Shown: positions 15,025 through 23,737 of the stretch, one piece after another | Position numbering within the stretch: the first letter of the stretch is position 1 | How the letters are laid out: each line of letters opens with the position of its first letter | NCBI RefSeq assembly: GCF_013624435.2 | Contig: NZ_CP061768.1 | Location: forward strand, 496,001-560,000 | DNA length: 64,000 bases | Origin: Nocardioides campestrisoli | GTDB lineage: Bacteria; Actinomycetota; Actinomycetes; Propionibacteriales; Nocardioidaceae | Direction of reading: 5' to 3' | Position numbers and translations under genes: made by a program | Notes under the pieces: generated by a model | Seen by the model: only the letters and a program-made list of their open reading frames with translations | Databases searched by the model: none | What the model was told of the DNA's origin: nothing

Positions 15025-16455
15025 GTGGACGTCGACACACTCATCAATCTCGCGCTCGTCCTGGTCTTCGTGCTGATCGGCGGGGTCTTCGCCGGCACGG
15101 AGATGGCGATCGTCTCGCTCCGGGCCGGGCAGGTGCGACGGATCCGGCAGAGCGGGCCGCGAGGCGCCCGCACGGCCGACCTGGTGGAGGACCCGAACCG
15201 GTTCCTCTCCGCGGTGCAGATCGGCGTGACCGTCGCCGGGTTCTTCTCCTCGGCGTACGGCGGCGCCACGATCGCGCCCGACGTCGCCCCGGTGCTGGTC
15301 GGCTGGGGCCTGCCCGAAGGTGCGGCGGACACGGTCGCGCTGGTGCTGATGACGCTGCTGATCGCCTACCTCTCGCTGGTCCTCGGCGAGCTGGTGCCCA
15401 AGCGGCTGGCGATGCAGCGCGCGGTCGGCTTCACCACGGTGCTGGCCCCGCCGCTCAACGTCTTCGCCACCCTGGTCCGGCCGGTGATCTGGCTGCTGTC
15501 CCGCTCGACCAACGTGGTGGTGCGGCTGCTCGGTGGCAACCCGGACGCGATCGAGGAGGAGATGACCGCCGACGAGCTGCGCGACACCGTGGAGACCCAC
15601 GGCGGGCTGCGCCCCTACCACCGGCGGATCCTCACCGACGTCTTCCGCTCGGCGGAGCGCCGGCTGACCGCGGTGATGACCCCGCGGCCGGACGTCTCCT
15701 TCCTCGACGGCAGCATGACGATCGCCGAGGCGCAGGCGGAGGTGGCGGAGTCGACGTACTCGCGCTTCCCGGTGCTGGGCGAGGACGTCGACGACGTGCT
15801 CGGGTTCGTGCACCTGCGCGACCTGCTCACCGTCCCGTCGGAGCGGGCGCAGCAGCCGGTGAGCAGCCTCGCCCGCACCCTGGTGGTGCTGCCCGGCACC
15901 AACCAGGTGCTCTCCTCGCTGGCGCAGCTGCGCCGTGAGCAGCAGCATCTGGCGCTGGTCGTCGACGAGTACGGCGGCACCGAGGGGATCGTGACCCTGG
16001 AGGACCTCGTCGAGGAGCTGGTGGGGGAGATCTACGACGAGTACGACATCGGGTTCGACCCCGAGGACACGGTGCTCGAGCAGGGCACCGAGATGACGGT
16101 CGACGGCTCGCTCAACATCGAGGAGTTCTGCGACCTCACCGGGATGGAGCCGCCGGAGGGCGGCTTCGACACCGTCGGCGGGTTCGTCGTCGAGCGACTG
16201 GGCCGGATCGGGGTCGTCGGCGACCGGGTCGAGGCCTCCGGGCTGGTGCTGGAGGTGGTCGAGGCGAGCGAGACCCGGATCCTGCGGGTGCGGGTCAGCC
16301 GCGACGACGGTCGCCAGCGGCCCCGGGCGGACGACGGGCGGCCCGGCGACAGGCCTGACAGCCCCGACAGCCCGGACAGCCCTGACAGTCCAGGCGAGAA
16401 CCATGCGGAGAACACGGGCGAGGGCACGGACGGCGGGCGTGGCGGCGACGCCTGA
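15025..16455 (+). CDS. CNNM/CorC-type membrane protein (DUF21-CBS-CorC_HlyC)
   Basis: 476 residues. A DUF21 transmembrane domain (about 5-180, beginning with the FAGTEMAIVSL motif), a CBS pair (about 205-330, with AVMTPRPDV) and a C-terminal CorC_HlyC domain (about 345-430) match the hemolysin-C/CNNM family of magnesium or divalent-cation transporters. The GTG start is chosen because TAACGT lies 7 nt upstream and no ribosome-binding site is present. The tail carries a repeated Asp-Ser-Pro tract (16346-16395) of recent tandem origin. It is followed 23 bp on by purC. Confidence 0.9.
   Translation: MDVDTLINLALVLVFVLIGGVFAGTEMAIVSLRAGQVRRIRQSGPRGARTADLVEDPNRFLSAVQIGVTVAGFFSSAYGGATIAPDVAPVLVGWGLPEGAADTVALVLMTLLIAYLSLVLGELVPKRLAMQRAVGFTTVLAPPLNVFATLVRPVIWLLSRSTNVVVRLLGGNPDAIEEEMTADELRDTVETHGGLRPYHRRILTDVFRSAERRLTAVMTPRPDVSFLDGSMTIAEAQAEVAESTYSRFPVLGEDVDDVLGFVHLRDLLTVPSERAQQPVSSLARTLVVLPGTNQVLSSLAQLRREQQHLALVVDEYGGTEGIVTLEDLVEELVGEIYDEYDIGFDPEDTVLEQGTEMTVDGSLNIEEFCDLTGMEPPEGGFDTVGGFVVERLGRIGVVGDRVEASGLVLEVVEASETRILRVRVSRDDGRQRPRADDGRPGDRPDSPDSPDSPDSPGENHAENTGEGTDGGRGGDA
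16346..16395 (+). repeat. Tandem Asp-Ser-Pro coding repeat
   Basis: Four or more 9-bp units of GACAGCCCC type at the 3' end of the CNNM-type gene, giving repeated DSP in the cytosolic tail. Third-base differences between units show some age. Confidence 0.85.
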
Positions 16456-16478
16456 CCGAGCGCCGTTACGCTTCGCAG

Positions 16479-17423
16479 GTGGCCGATCCTCAGCACTCCG
16501 AGTCCCTGGGCATCCCCGTCGCGCCGGCGATCGAGGGGACGACGCACCTGCACAGCGGCAAGGTGCGCGACCTCTACCGGATCGACGCCGGGGAGCACGC
16601 CGGCCGGCTGCTGATGGTGGCCAGCGACCGGATCTCGGCCTACGACTTCGTCCTCGGCACCACCATCCCCGACAAGGGCGAGATCCTCACCCGGATGTCG
16701 CTGTGGTGGTTCGGCCAGCTGGCCGACCTGGTGCCCCACCACGTCGTCTCCACCGACGTGCCCGCGGCGGTCGCGGGCCGGGCGGTGATCTGCGAGCCGC
16801 TGGACATGTTCCCCGTCGAGTGCGTGGCGCGCGGCTACCTCACCGGCTCGGGGCTCATCGACTACCGGGCCTCGGGCGAGGTCTGCGGGGTCCCGCTGCC
16901 GGCGGGCCTGGAGGACGGCTCGCGGCTGCCGGAGCCGATCTTCACCCCCGCCACCAAGGCAGAGCTCGGCGACCACGACGAGAACGTCTCCTACGAGGCC
17001 GTGGTCGCGACCATCGGCGACCAGGACGCGGCGCAGCTGCGCCGGCTGACCATGGCGGTCTACGCCCGCGCGGAGGGCATCGCCCGCGAGCGCGGGATCA
17101 TCCTGGCCGACACGAAGCTGGAGCTCGGGCGACGGGTCACGACCGGCTCGACCGGCTCGACCGGCTCGACCGGGGAGATCGTGCTCGGCGACGAGGTGCT
17201 GACCCCGGACTCCTCCCGGTTCTGGCCGGCCGACGAGTGGCAGCCCGGCCGCACGCAGCCGTCGTACGACAAGCAGATCGTCCGCAACTGGCTCACCGGC
17301 CCGGACTCGGGCTGGGACCGCGCCTCCGGCGAGGCGCCGCCGCCGCTGCCCGCCGAGGTGGTCGAGCACACCCGCGCGAGGTACGTCGAGGCCTACGAGC
17401 GACTCACCGGCGAACGGTTCTGA
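16479..17423 (+). CDS. purC: Phosphoribosylaminoimidazole-succinocarboxamide synthase
   Basis: 314 residues. It joins CAIR and aspartate with ATP to give SAICAR in purine synthesis. It shows the HSGKVRDLY start motif, VASDRISAYDF, the ECVARGYLTGSG block and TPATKAE, all typical of SAICAR synthase. The GTG is 6 nt after TACGCT (16467-16472), so leaderless. A Thr-Gly-Ser triple repeat near residue 222 is encoded by three near-identical 9-bp units and interrupts a region that is short in relatives. An SRPBCC gene follows 3 bp later. Confidence 0.96.
   Translation: MADPQHSESLGIPVAPAIEGTTHLHSGKVRDLYRIDAGEHAGRLLMVASDRISAYDFVLGTTIPDKGEILTRMSLWWFGQLADLVPHHVVSTDVPAAVAGRAVICEPLDMFPVECVARGYLTGSGLIDYRASGEVCGVPLPAGLEDGSRLPEPIFTPATKAELGDHDENVSYEAVVATIGDQDAAQLRRLTMAVYARAEGIARERGIILADTKLELGRRVTTGSTGSTGSTGEIVLGDEVLTPDSSRFWPADEWQPGRTQPSYDKQIVRNWLTGPDSGWDRASGEAPPPLPAEVVEHTRARYVEAYERLTGERF
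17142..17172 (+). repeat. 9-bp tandem repeat inside purC
   Basis: Three consecutive copies of ACCGGCTCG encode Thr-Gly-Ser repeated in a surface region of PurC, just before the conserved GEIVLGDEVLTPDSSRFW segment. It is in frame, so copy-number change would not break the enzyme. Confidence 0.85.
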
Positions 17424-17426
17424 GTC

Positions 17427-17861
17427 GTGGGGTTCACGGTCAGCCAGGACTTCGCGAGACCCGTCGGACCCGTCTTCGACTACCTCGCCGACCCGCGGAA
17501 CCGGCCGCAGTGGCAGTCGAGCCTGCGCCGCGTCGACATGCTCAGCCTGGGGGAGCCCGGCCTCGGGACCACCTGGTACGACGTGACCTGGCCCGGACCG
17601 CGCCCGCTGATGGAGATCACCGGCTGGGAGAAGAACGTGCGATGGGTCGAGCACGGCCGCTGGCGCGGCCTGGCGGTCACCCTCGACCTCGTCTTCACCC
17701 CGCTCGAGGAGTCCCTGACCCGGGTGCGGGCGACCACCGTCACCCACGCCCCCGGCTGGCGACGCGCGCCGGGCCTGGTGCTCGACCTGGCGGGCCCCGC
17801 CGCGGCCCGGGCGGACCTGCGGCGGGCGGCCCGCCGGGTGCAGCGGCTCGGCACGGACTGA
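17427..17861 (+). CDS. SRPBCC-family (START-like) protein
   Basis: 144 residues. It begins VSQDFARPVGPVFDYLADPRNRPQWQ in sense, the typical first strand and helix of a polyketide-cyclase/SRPBCC hydrophobic-ligand fold. The GTG start lies 3 bp after the purC stop, so the two are probably cotranscribed. No catalytic residues identify a reaction. The stop codon sits inside a 12-bp tandem repeat (17852-17888). Confidence 0.75.
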   Translation: MGFTVSQDFARPVGPVFDYLADPRNRPQWQSSLRRVDMLSLGEPGLGTTWYDVTWPGPRPLMEITGWEKNVRWVEHGRWRGLAVTLDLVFTPLEESLTRVRATTVTHAPGWRRAPGLVLDLAGPAAARADLRRAARRVQRLGTD

Positions 17862-17888
17862 GCACGGACTGGGCACGGACTGGGCACG
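17852..17888 (+). repeat. 12-bp tandem repeat spanning a stop codon
   Basis: Three copies of GCACGGACTGGG (the first reads GCACGGACTGAG and supplies the TGA) run from the end of the SRPBCC gene into the intergenic space. Confidence 0.85.
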
Positions 17889-17945
17889 GCGCGTCCACCA
17901 CGGACCTCCTGCGCGCCGTTGTGACCGGGCGCATACCGTGTGCGC

Positions 17946-19502
17946 ATGACGAATCTTGCGTCCCTCCTCGAGGGCTCGGCCGCCAGCTACCCCGACCGTG
18001 ACGCGGTCGTCCTCGGCGACACCCGCCTGACCTACGCGCAGGTCGACCAGTTCGCCAACATGTGCGCCAACCTGCTCGTCTCCCGCGGCATCAAGCCCGG
18101 CGACAAGGTGGCGCTCTCCTGCCCGAACCTGCCGTACTTCTCGATCGTCTACTACGGCATCCTCAAGGCCGGCGCGACCGTCGTCCCGCTGAACGTGCTG
18201 CTGCGCGGCCGCGAGGTGGCCTACCACCTGCAGGACTCCGACGCGAAGGCGTACTTCTGCTTCGAGGGCACCCCCGAGCTGCCGATGGCGCAGGCCGGCC
18301 ACGAGGGCTTCGAGGCCGCCGAGGACTGTGAGCACTTCTTCGTCATCACCGCCGACCTGGGCGCGGCCTCGCCGGTCGAGGGCTACGAGACGATGGCCCA
18401 GGCGATGGGCAGCCAGTCGGCGGAGTTCCGCGCCGTCGACGTCGAGGACGACGACACCGCGGTGATCCTCTACACCTCCGGCACCACGGGTCAGCCCAAG
18501 GGCGCCGAGCTGCGCCACCGCAACATGCTCTCCAACGCGCTGGCCGGCGAAGTCCTCTTCGGCGCCGACCCCGAGCGCCCCGACACGTACCTGTGCGTGC
18601 TCCCGCTCTTCCACTCCTTCGGCCAGACCGTGATCCAGAACGGTGCCTTCGCCAACGGCGGCACCGTGGTGATGCTGCCGCGCTTCGAGCCGGTGGCCGC
18701 GCTGCAGCTGATGGCCAAGGAGAAGGTCACCTTCTTCGCCGGCGTGCCGACGATGTTCTGGGGGATGCTCGGCTCGCTCGACGACGCCGGGGTGGACGTC
18801 AAGGAGCTCGCCGCCAACCTGCGGGTCGCGATCTCGGGCGGCGCGGCGCTGCCCGCCGAGGTGCACCGCGAGTTCGAGCGTCGCTTCGGCATCACCATCA
18901 TGGAGGGCTACGGCCTCTCGGAGACCTCCCCGGTCGCGTCCTTCTCGGTCTTCGGCGAGCCGGCCCGCGTCGGCTCCATCGGCCCGGCCATCCCCGGCGT
19001 CCAGATGCGCCTGATCGACCCCGACCCGGCGCAGTGGCGCGACGCCGAGGGCGACATCGGCGAGATCGCGATCAAGGGCCCGAACGTGATGAAGGGCTAC
19101 TACGGGCGCCCCGAGGCCACCGAGGAGGCGGTCCGTGACGGCTGGTTCCGCACCGGGGACCTGGCGCGGGTGGACGAGGACGGCTGGTACTACATCGTCG
19201 ACCGGTCCAAGGACATGATCATCCGCGGCGGCTTCAACGTGTACCCGCGCGAGATCGAGGAGGTCCTGCTCACCCACCCCGACGTCTCGCTCGCCGCGGT
19301 GATCGGTGTCCCGCACCCCAGCCACGGCGAGGAGATCAAGGCCGTGGTGATCCGCAACGCCGGCGCGAGCGTCACCGAGGAGGAGTTGGTGGCGTGGGCC
19401 AAGGAGCAGATGGCGGCCTACAAGTACCCGCGCATCGTGGAGTTCCGCGACTCCCTGCCGATGACGGCGACCGGCAAGATCCTCAAGCGCGAGCTCGACT
19501 GA
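17946..19502 (+). CDS. Long-chain acyl-CoA synthetase (AMP-binding)
   Basis: 518 residues, typical length. The P-loop-like AMP motif YTSGTTGQPKG, the MEGYGLSET motif, the GWFRTGDLARVDEDGWYYI hinge region and the C-terminal lysine in TGKILKREL are all present. It should activate fatty or aromatic acids to CoA thioesters with ATP. The ATG is 6 nt after TACCGT (17934-17939), suggesting a leaderless message. It lies in the purine region but is functionally separate; chain-length specificity is not readable. Confidence 0.92.
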   Translation: MTNLASLLEGSAASYPDRDAVVLGDTRLTYAQVDQFANMCANLLVSRGIKPGDKVALSCPNLPYFSIVYYGILKAGATVVPLNVLLRGREVAYHLQDSDAKAYFCFEGTPELPMAQAGHEGFEAAEDCEHFFVITADLGAASPVEGYETMAQAMGSQSAEFRAVDVEDDDTAVILYTSGTTGQPKGAELRHRNMLSNALAGEVLFGADPERPDTYLCVLPLFHSFGQTVIQNGAFANGGTVVMLPRFEPVAALQLMAKEKVTFFAGVPTMFWGMLGSLDDAGVDVKELAANLRVAISGGAALPAEVHREFERRFGITIMEGYGLSETSPVASFSVFGEPARVGSIGPAIPGVQMRLIDPDPAQWRDAEGDIGEIAIKGPNVMKGYYGRPEATEEAVRDGWFRTGDLARVDEDGWYYIVDRSKDMIIRGGFNVYPREIEEVLLTHPDVSLAAVIGVPHPSHGEEIKAVVIRNAGASVTEEELVAWAKEQMAAYKYPRIVEFRDSLPMTATGKILKRELD

Positions 19503-19512
19503 GGCACCGGCG

Positions 19513-19695
19513 ATGGGTCGCGTGCTGGGGGTCTCGCTCGGACTGCTGATGGTGGTCGCGGGCGGCCTGTGGACCTTCCAGTCGTTCGGCTGGCTCGGGA
19601 CGATGGCCGAGGGTGACGTCAGGGCCACCCTCGGCCCCGCGCTGGCGGGTCTCGGCGTCGCCCTCGTCTACGTCGCCGTGCGCGGCCAGCGATAG
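19513..19695 (+). CDS. Small two-helix membrane protein
   Basis: 60 residues with two hydrophobic helices (about 5-27 and 39-56) separated by a short polar loop containing Glu and Asp. It starts 10 bp after the acyl-CoA synthetase and 38 bp before purS. It resembles the many unannotated small actinobacterial membrane proteins; I recognise no family. Confidence 0.65.
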   Translation: MGRVLGVSLGLLMVVAGGLWTFQSFGWLGTMAEGDVRATLGPALAGLGVALVYVAVRGQR

Positions 19696-19733
19696 ACTTC
19701 GAGCGGACTTCCCCCGCTACCAGGAGCTGCCCC

Positions 19734-20015
19734 GTGGCCACAGTCGTCGTCGACGTCATGCCCAAGCCCGAGATCCTCGACCCGCAGGGGAAGGCCGTCC
19801 TCGGCGCACTCCCGCGGCTCGGGTTCGACGGCGTCACCGACGTGCGGCAGGGCAAGCGCTTCGAGCTGACCGTCGAGGGCGAGATCACCGACGAGGTGCT
19901 CGCCGAGGTCCGCAAGATGGCCGAGACGATCCTCTCCAACCCGGTGATCGAGGACTTCGAGGTCCACGTCGAGAGCCGCTCGGTGGCCGAGGTCGCCGCA
20001 GGGGAGGGCCGGTGA
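19734..20015 (+). CDS. purS: Phosphoribosylformylglycinamidine synthase subunit PurS
   Basis: 93 residues. It is the small structural subunit that bridges PurL and PurQ in the three-part FGAM synthase. [20 protein letters not shown] at the N-terminus and the V(T)[10 protein letters not shown] block are family-typical. The GTG has an AGGAG sequence 8-12 bp upstream, and TAGACT (19693-19698) gives a leader of about 30 nt. It overlaps purQ by 4 bp (GTGA). purL is 3.7 kb further on, so stoichiometry is not set by one operon. Confidence 0.95.
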   Translation: MATVVVDVMPKPEILDPQGKAVLGALPRLGFDGVTDVRQGKRFELTVEGEITDEVLAEVRKMAETILSNPVIEDFEVHVESRSVAEVAAGEGR

Positions 20016-20680
20016 AGGTCGGGGTCGTCACCTTCCCGGGTTCGCTGGACGACGTCGACGCCCAGCGCGCCGTGCGGCTCGGCGGCCACGAGGCCGTCGC
20101 GCTGTGGCACGGTGACGAGGACCTGCGCGGGGTCGACGCGGTCGTGCTCCCCGGCGGCTTCTCGTACGGCGACTACCTGCGCTGCGGCGCCATCTCGCGG
20201 TTCTCCCCGGTGATGACCGAGGTCGTCGCCGCCGCCGGGCGCGGGATGCCGGTGCTCGGCATCTGCAACGGCTTCCAGATCCTCTGCGAGTCCCACCTGC
20301 TGCCCGGTGCGCTGATCCGCAACGAGGCCCAGCGCTTCGTCTGCCGTGACCAGCGGCTGCGGATCGAGAACAACCGCACCCCCTGGACCGCGTCGTACGC
20401 CGAGGGCCAGGAGGTGACGATCGCCCTCAAGAACGGCGAGGGCAACTACGTCGCCGACGCCGCCACCGTGGAGCGGCTCGAGGGCGAGGGGCGCGTGGTC
20501 GCCCGCTACCTGGGCCGCAACCCCAACGGCTCGGTCCACGACATCGCCGGGGTCACCAACGAGGCCGGCAACGTGGTCGGCCTGATGCCCCACCCCGAGC
20601 ACGCGGTGGAGGACCTGTGCGGTCCCGGCACCGACGGGCTCGGCTTCTTCACCAGTCTCGCGGAAAGCGTCTTCGCATGA
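20012..20680 (+). CDS. purQ: Phosphoribosylformylglycinamidine synthase subunit PurQ (glutaminase)
   Basis: 222 residues, a class I glutamine amidotransferase. The nucleophile Cys lies in [20 protein letters not shown] is present, and the His-Glu pair lies in PHPEHAVE near the end. It releases ammonia from glutamine for PurL. The GTG start is fixed by the 4-bp overlap with purS. Its own stop overlaps the ATG of the DUF3817 gene, so purS, purQ and the DUF3817 gene form a coupled operon. Confidence 0.96.
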   Translation: MKVGVVTFPGSLDDVDAQRAVRLGGHEAVALWHGDEDLRGVDAVVLPGGFSYGDYLRCGAISRFSPVMTEVVAAAGRGMPVLGICNGFQILCESHLLPGALIRNEAQRFVCRDQRLRIENNRTPWTASYAEGQEVTIALKNGEGNYVADAATVERLEGEGRVVARYLGRNPNGSVHDIAGVTNEAGNVVGLMPHPEHAVEDLCGPGTDGLGFFTSLAESVFA

Positions 20681-21120
20681 GCCCCACCACCCTCTACCGT
20701 GCGGTGGCCCGCGCCGAGGCCGTCACCTGGGCGCTGCTGCTGACCGGGATGTTCCTCAAGTACGTCACCGACACCACCGAGCTGGGCGTGCGGATCGGCG
20801 GGATGCTGCACGGGGCGGTCTTCATCGCCTACTGCCTGACCACCGTGCTGCTCTGGATCGACCAGCGGTGGTCGCTGCGGCAGCTGGTGCTCGGGCTGCT
20901 GGCTGCCGTGCCGCCGTTCGTCACCATCCCGTTCGAGATGCATGCCGAGAAGCAGGGCCTGCTCGGTGCCGGCTGGCGGCTCCGCACCGAGGAGCCCGCC
21001 GGCCTGCTGGAGAAGCTCGCCGCCTGGCTGGTGCGCAAGCCCCTGCAGGGCGTCGTCGTCGGGGTCGCCGCGGTCGCGGTGCTCTTCGCCGGCGCGATGG
21101 TCGCCGGTCCGCCGGTCTGA
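20677..21120 (+). CDS. DUF3817 integral membrane protein
   Basis: 147 residues with four hydrophobic segments. The N-terminal [18 protein letters not shown] region is characteristic of DUF3817 proteins found in actinobacteria. It overlaps purQ by 4 bp, so it is translated with a cytosolic purine enzyme despite being a membrane protein. Function unknown. Confidence 0.82.
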   Translation: MSPTTLYRAVARAEAVTWALLLTGMFLKYVTDTTELGVRIGGMLHGAVFIAYCLTTVLLWIDQRWSLRQLVLGLLAAVPPFVTIPFEMHAEKQGLLGAGWRLRTEEPAGLLEKLAAWLVRKPLQGVVVGVAAVAVLFAGAMVAGPPV

Positions 21121-21233
21121 TCCAAGCAGCCGCGGTCTGATCGAGCTGGCAGTCTGATCGAGCTGCGCGCCGCCCTCCGCATCAGTCGGCGTCGGGCGGC
21201 ATCAGCCGGCGTCGGGCGGCGCAGAGTCGTGCG
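21121..21233. repeat. Intergenic short direct repeats
   Basis: The gap between convergent genes holds TCTGATCGAGCT twice and a 20-bp unit (CATCAG(T/C)CGGCGTCGGGCGG) twice in tandem at about 21180-21221. No clear hairpin terminator is seen. Confidence 0.7.
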
Positions 21234-22592
21234 TCAGAACCGGCCGTTCTGCAGCTGCGCCCAGGTGGCGGCGTTGGTGATCCCGCTCGCCGCGAGCCCG
21301 CGCCGGGACTGGTAGGTCTTGACCGCGGCTTCGGTGGCCAGGTCGTAGACCCCGGTGCCGGCGAGCCTGCCGGCGCCCGCGGCGTTCAGGGCCCGCTGCA
21401 GGCGGTAGACCACCGGACCGGCCGAGCCGACCTTGAGCACGGCCGTCTCGCCGGTCGCGTGCAGGGCGACCCAGTGCCGCTTGCGGAACTTGGGCCCGGG
21501 CGTCATCTTGTGCGCCGCCTGGAAGGCGCGTGCCGCGGCCCGGGTGCGCTTGTTGTACTTGCCGCTGATCCCGTGCGAGTAGTAGCCCTGCTCGGCGAGC
21601 GTGCACTGGAGGATCTTGACCCGCTTGGGGTTGGCCTTGCTCGGCTTCAGCAGGTGGTAACGCGGGTACGTCGTCCGCATGCCCGAGCAGCGCGTCTCGG
21701 GCGCCGCGACGCTGCCGCGTCCGAGCTCGAGGTAGTTGCTGTCGATGTTGATGGTGACCCCGCCCCAGGTCTCCTTGTGGTCGCCGCGGTACTGCTTGAC
21801 CCGGCCGCCGGGACGCCAGCCGTCCTCCGCGATGTAGCTGGTGGAGGTGTTGGCGACGCCGTCCCAGCGGGCGATCCAGATCTGCTGGGGGAGCCGGAAC
21901 TGGCCGGGGCGCTTGAGCCGGGCGTCGTCGAGCATCTTGATGCCCGAGCCCGCGCTGGAGTAGACCCCGGAGACGAACCCGCGGGCCTCGATCTGGTCGA
22001 CCCAGGCGTGGATGAACCGCAGGGCGGACTCCCGGCAGTGGGTGTTGGCCAGGTCGAACCCCTCGAGGTCGTACCAGAGGGTGCTGCCGGGAGCGAGGCC
22101 GTAGGCCAGGGCGTCGTCGGCGTTCTTGTTCGCCTCCGTGGCGCCCTGCTTGCGGGCCGCCGGGTAGCTGCCGTCCCCGGGGGCGGGCGAGATGGTGAAG
22201 TCGTCGGAGTAGCGCGGGAACCGCGGCTGGCAGGAGGCCTGCGGGCCGAGCGCGATCGGGAGCAGCCGCCAGCCCTTCGCCAGCTGCGTGCTGATCCAGG
22301 TGGGGCTCAGGTTGGGCTGTGTGCGGCAGGCGCGTGAGTCACCGGAGATGTAGATCCCGACAGCCAGGAAGGGCGAGCTCTCCAGCCAGGCGTCCATCGT
22401 CTTCTGGGTCGGCGCCACGCACTGGTCGAATCCGTAGCCGGTGAAGTCGCCGGGGGTGGCGATGTTCTGCCGTCGCCGCTCGGAGGCTTCGGCGGCCCCC
22501 GCCGAGGAGGTCGTGGCCACCAGCAGGCCGGAGGCCAGCAGGAGGGTCGCCAGGGCGGCCGTGAGGGAGGCGAGGGGACGGGTGCGGCGCAT
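21234..22592 (-). CDS. Secreted DUF1906 glycoside-hydrolase-like protein with peptidoglycan-binding repeats
   Basis: 452 residues. A signal peptide (RRTRP then a hydrophobic stretch to about residue 35) precedes a DUF1906 domain (about 50-290, with FTGYGFDQC, the acidic WYDLEGFD and WIARWDG), related to Rv2525c-type TIM-barrel proteins. Two PG_binding_1-like repeats fill the C-terminus (about 310-385 and 390-452). It is probably exported to the cell wall; the acidic residues suggest hydrolase ancestry, but activity in relatives is unproven. The ATG at 22592 is chosen because it begins the signal peptide. Confidence 0.85.
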   Translation of the reverse strand: MRRTRPLASLTAALATLLLASGLLVATTSSAGAAEASERRRQNIATPGDFTGYGFDQCVAPTQKTMDAWLESSPFLAVGIYISGDSRACRTQPNLSPTWISTQLAKGWRLLPIALGPQASCQPRFPRYSDDFTISPAPGDGSYPAARKQGATEANKNADDALAYGLAPGSTLWYDLEGFDLANTHCRESALRFIHAWVDQIEARGFVSGVYSSAGSGIKMLDDARLKRPGQFRLPQQIWIARWDGVANTSTSYIAEDGWRPGGRVKQYRGDHKETWGGVTINIDSNYLELGRGSVAAPETRCSGMRTTYPRYHLLKPSKANPKRVKILQCTLAEQGYYSHGISGKYNKRTRAAARAFQAAHKMTPGPKFRKRHWVALHATGETAVLKVGSAGPVVYRLQRALNAAGAGRLAGTGVYDLATEAAVKTYQSRRGLAASGITNAATWAQLQNGRF

Positions 22593-22658
22593 GGCGGATC
22601 TCCAGAAAACGGGGGAAGTCGCAGGCACCTTAACCTCAGAAGTCACACCGGTCCCAGG

Positions 22659-22687
22659 GTTCACAGTGAACTACCACGGGGTAGTTC
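22659..22687. promoter_or_regulatory. Two overlapping palindromes in a divergent promoter region
   Basis: GTTCAC-A-GTGAAC (22659-22671) is a perfect 13-bp palindrome. GAACTACC-ACGG-GGTAGTTC (22668-22687) has perfect 8-bp arms. They share GAAC, so the same bases serve in two alternative dyads between the wall-binding protein and the zinc-ribbon protein genes. Confidence 0.6.
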
Positions 22688-22790
22688 GTCTCGGTCGCAC
22701 GCTCGCACGGACGCGCCGACCGCTGGACCGGACCCCGGCGGTCTGGACGCGCCGCCCTACGCTTGTCCCCCTCGGGGGAGAGGAAGAACG

Positions 22791-23708
22791 ATGGGGCAGG
22801 GATCGACCGTGTGCCCGCACTGCGGCGGGCCGGAGCAGATCGCACCGAGCTGCGTCACCTGCGGTGCCCTGCTGTGGTTCCAGCAGCCCGTCCCCGACGA
22901 CGTCGCGGACACCGACGAGCGGGTCTACGTGGGCCTGGCCGCGATCTCCGCGCTCTCCGGGACCGGCACCAGGCCGGCTGCCGCCGCGCCCGCGCCGGGA
23001 GCGGGCACCGGTGGCAGCGCCGAACCGGTCGAGGGCCGCAGCGCCCGGGTGGTCGCCACGGCCGCCGTCTTCTCCCTGCTCGCCGCCACCGTGCTGGGCG
23101 GGTGGTGGTTCCTGGACCGGCAGGCCGAGCAGGCCGCCCCGGCCACTGCTCCGGGCGGCCCGGAAGCCGGAGGCACCGGCGCTGACCCCGCGCCGGGCGC
23201 GGGAGCCTGCTCCGGCGAGTACGTCGTGGTGCTGCCCGGAGCGGCTCGGACCCGGCTCCCGTCGGGTGCCGGAGGTGACGGCCAGGCGGCGTGCGCCGAT
23301 CTCGCCGCGGCCGTCGCGGCCAGCCCGGCGTCGTACGAGGGACCGCTGCGCAGTGCCCGCGCGGCCTGCCGCCGGCGTGGCGAAGTCGGGGGCAGCGAGG
23401 TGCACGTGCGCGAGCTGGCTGAGGATGCCGGACCCCGGTTCGCCTGCAGCTGCCTGGTCGCTCCCCGCAAGCTGCCCGACCTCGCACCGGTGGGCGTCGA
23501 GGGGGCGGGCGTGGGCCGCGGCGGGCCGGTCTCGGACGCCCAGGTGCTGCTGCACGCGGCCGGCTACAACCCCGACCTGTTGGTCGGCGGCTCCTTCGGG
23601 TCGCGGACCGTCGACTGGGTGCGCGAGCTCCAGGCCGACGCCGGCCTGGAGGTCACCGGGCGGGTCGACCGGGACACCTGGAAGGTGCTCCTGGGCACGT
23701 GCGGGTGA
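22791..23708 (+). CDS. Zinc-ribbon, single-TM protein with C-terminal peptidoglycan-binding domain
   Basis: 305 residues. N-terminal cysteine pairs CPHC (8-11) and CVTC (21-24) form a zinc ribbon. A single transmembrane segment lies near 84-105, then a Pro/Ala/Gly linker, a Cys-containing extracytoplasmic region and a PG_binding_1-like C-terminus ([20 protein letters not shown] onward). The layout suggests cytosolic sensing of zinc or nucleic acid linked across the membrane to the wall. It is divergent from another peptidoglycan-binding protein gene. Confidence 0.7.
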   Translation: MGQGSTVCPHCGGPEQIAPSCVTCGALLWFQQPVPDDVADTDERVYVGLAAISALSGTGTRPAAAAPAPGAGTGGSAEPVEGRSARVVATAAVFSLLAATVLGGWWFLDRQAEQAAPATAPGGPEAGGTGADPAPGAGACSGEYVVVLPGAARTRLPSGAGGDGQAACADLAAAVAASPASYEGPLRSARAACRRRGEVGGSEVHVRELAEDAGPRFACSCLVAPRKLPDLAPVGVEGAGVGRGGPVSDAQVLLHAAGYNPDLLVGGSFGSRTVDWVRELQADAGLEVTGRVDRDTWKVLLGTCG

Positions 23709-23737
23709 GGCGGCCGGGGTCGCCTAGGCTGGGGGTC

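Noticed and set aside
16032..19628. A leftward frame of almost 1200 residues opposite purC, the SRPBCC gene and the acyl-CoA synthetase.
   Set aside because: Very long antisense frames are expected at this GC content. Composition is His/Arg/Gly/Asp-biased and it contradicts three certain genes.
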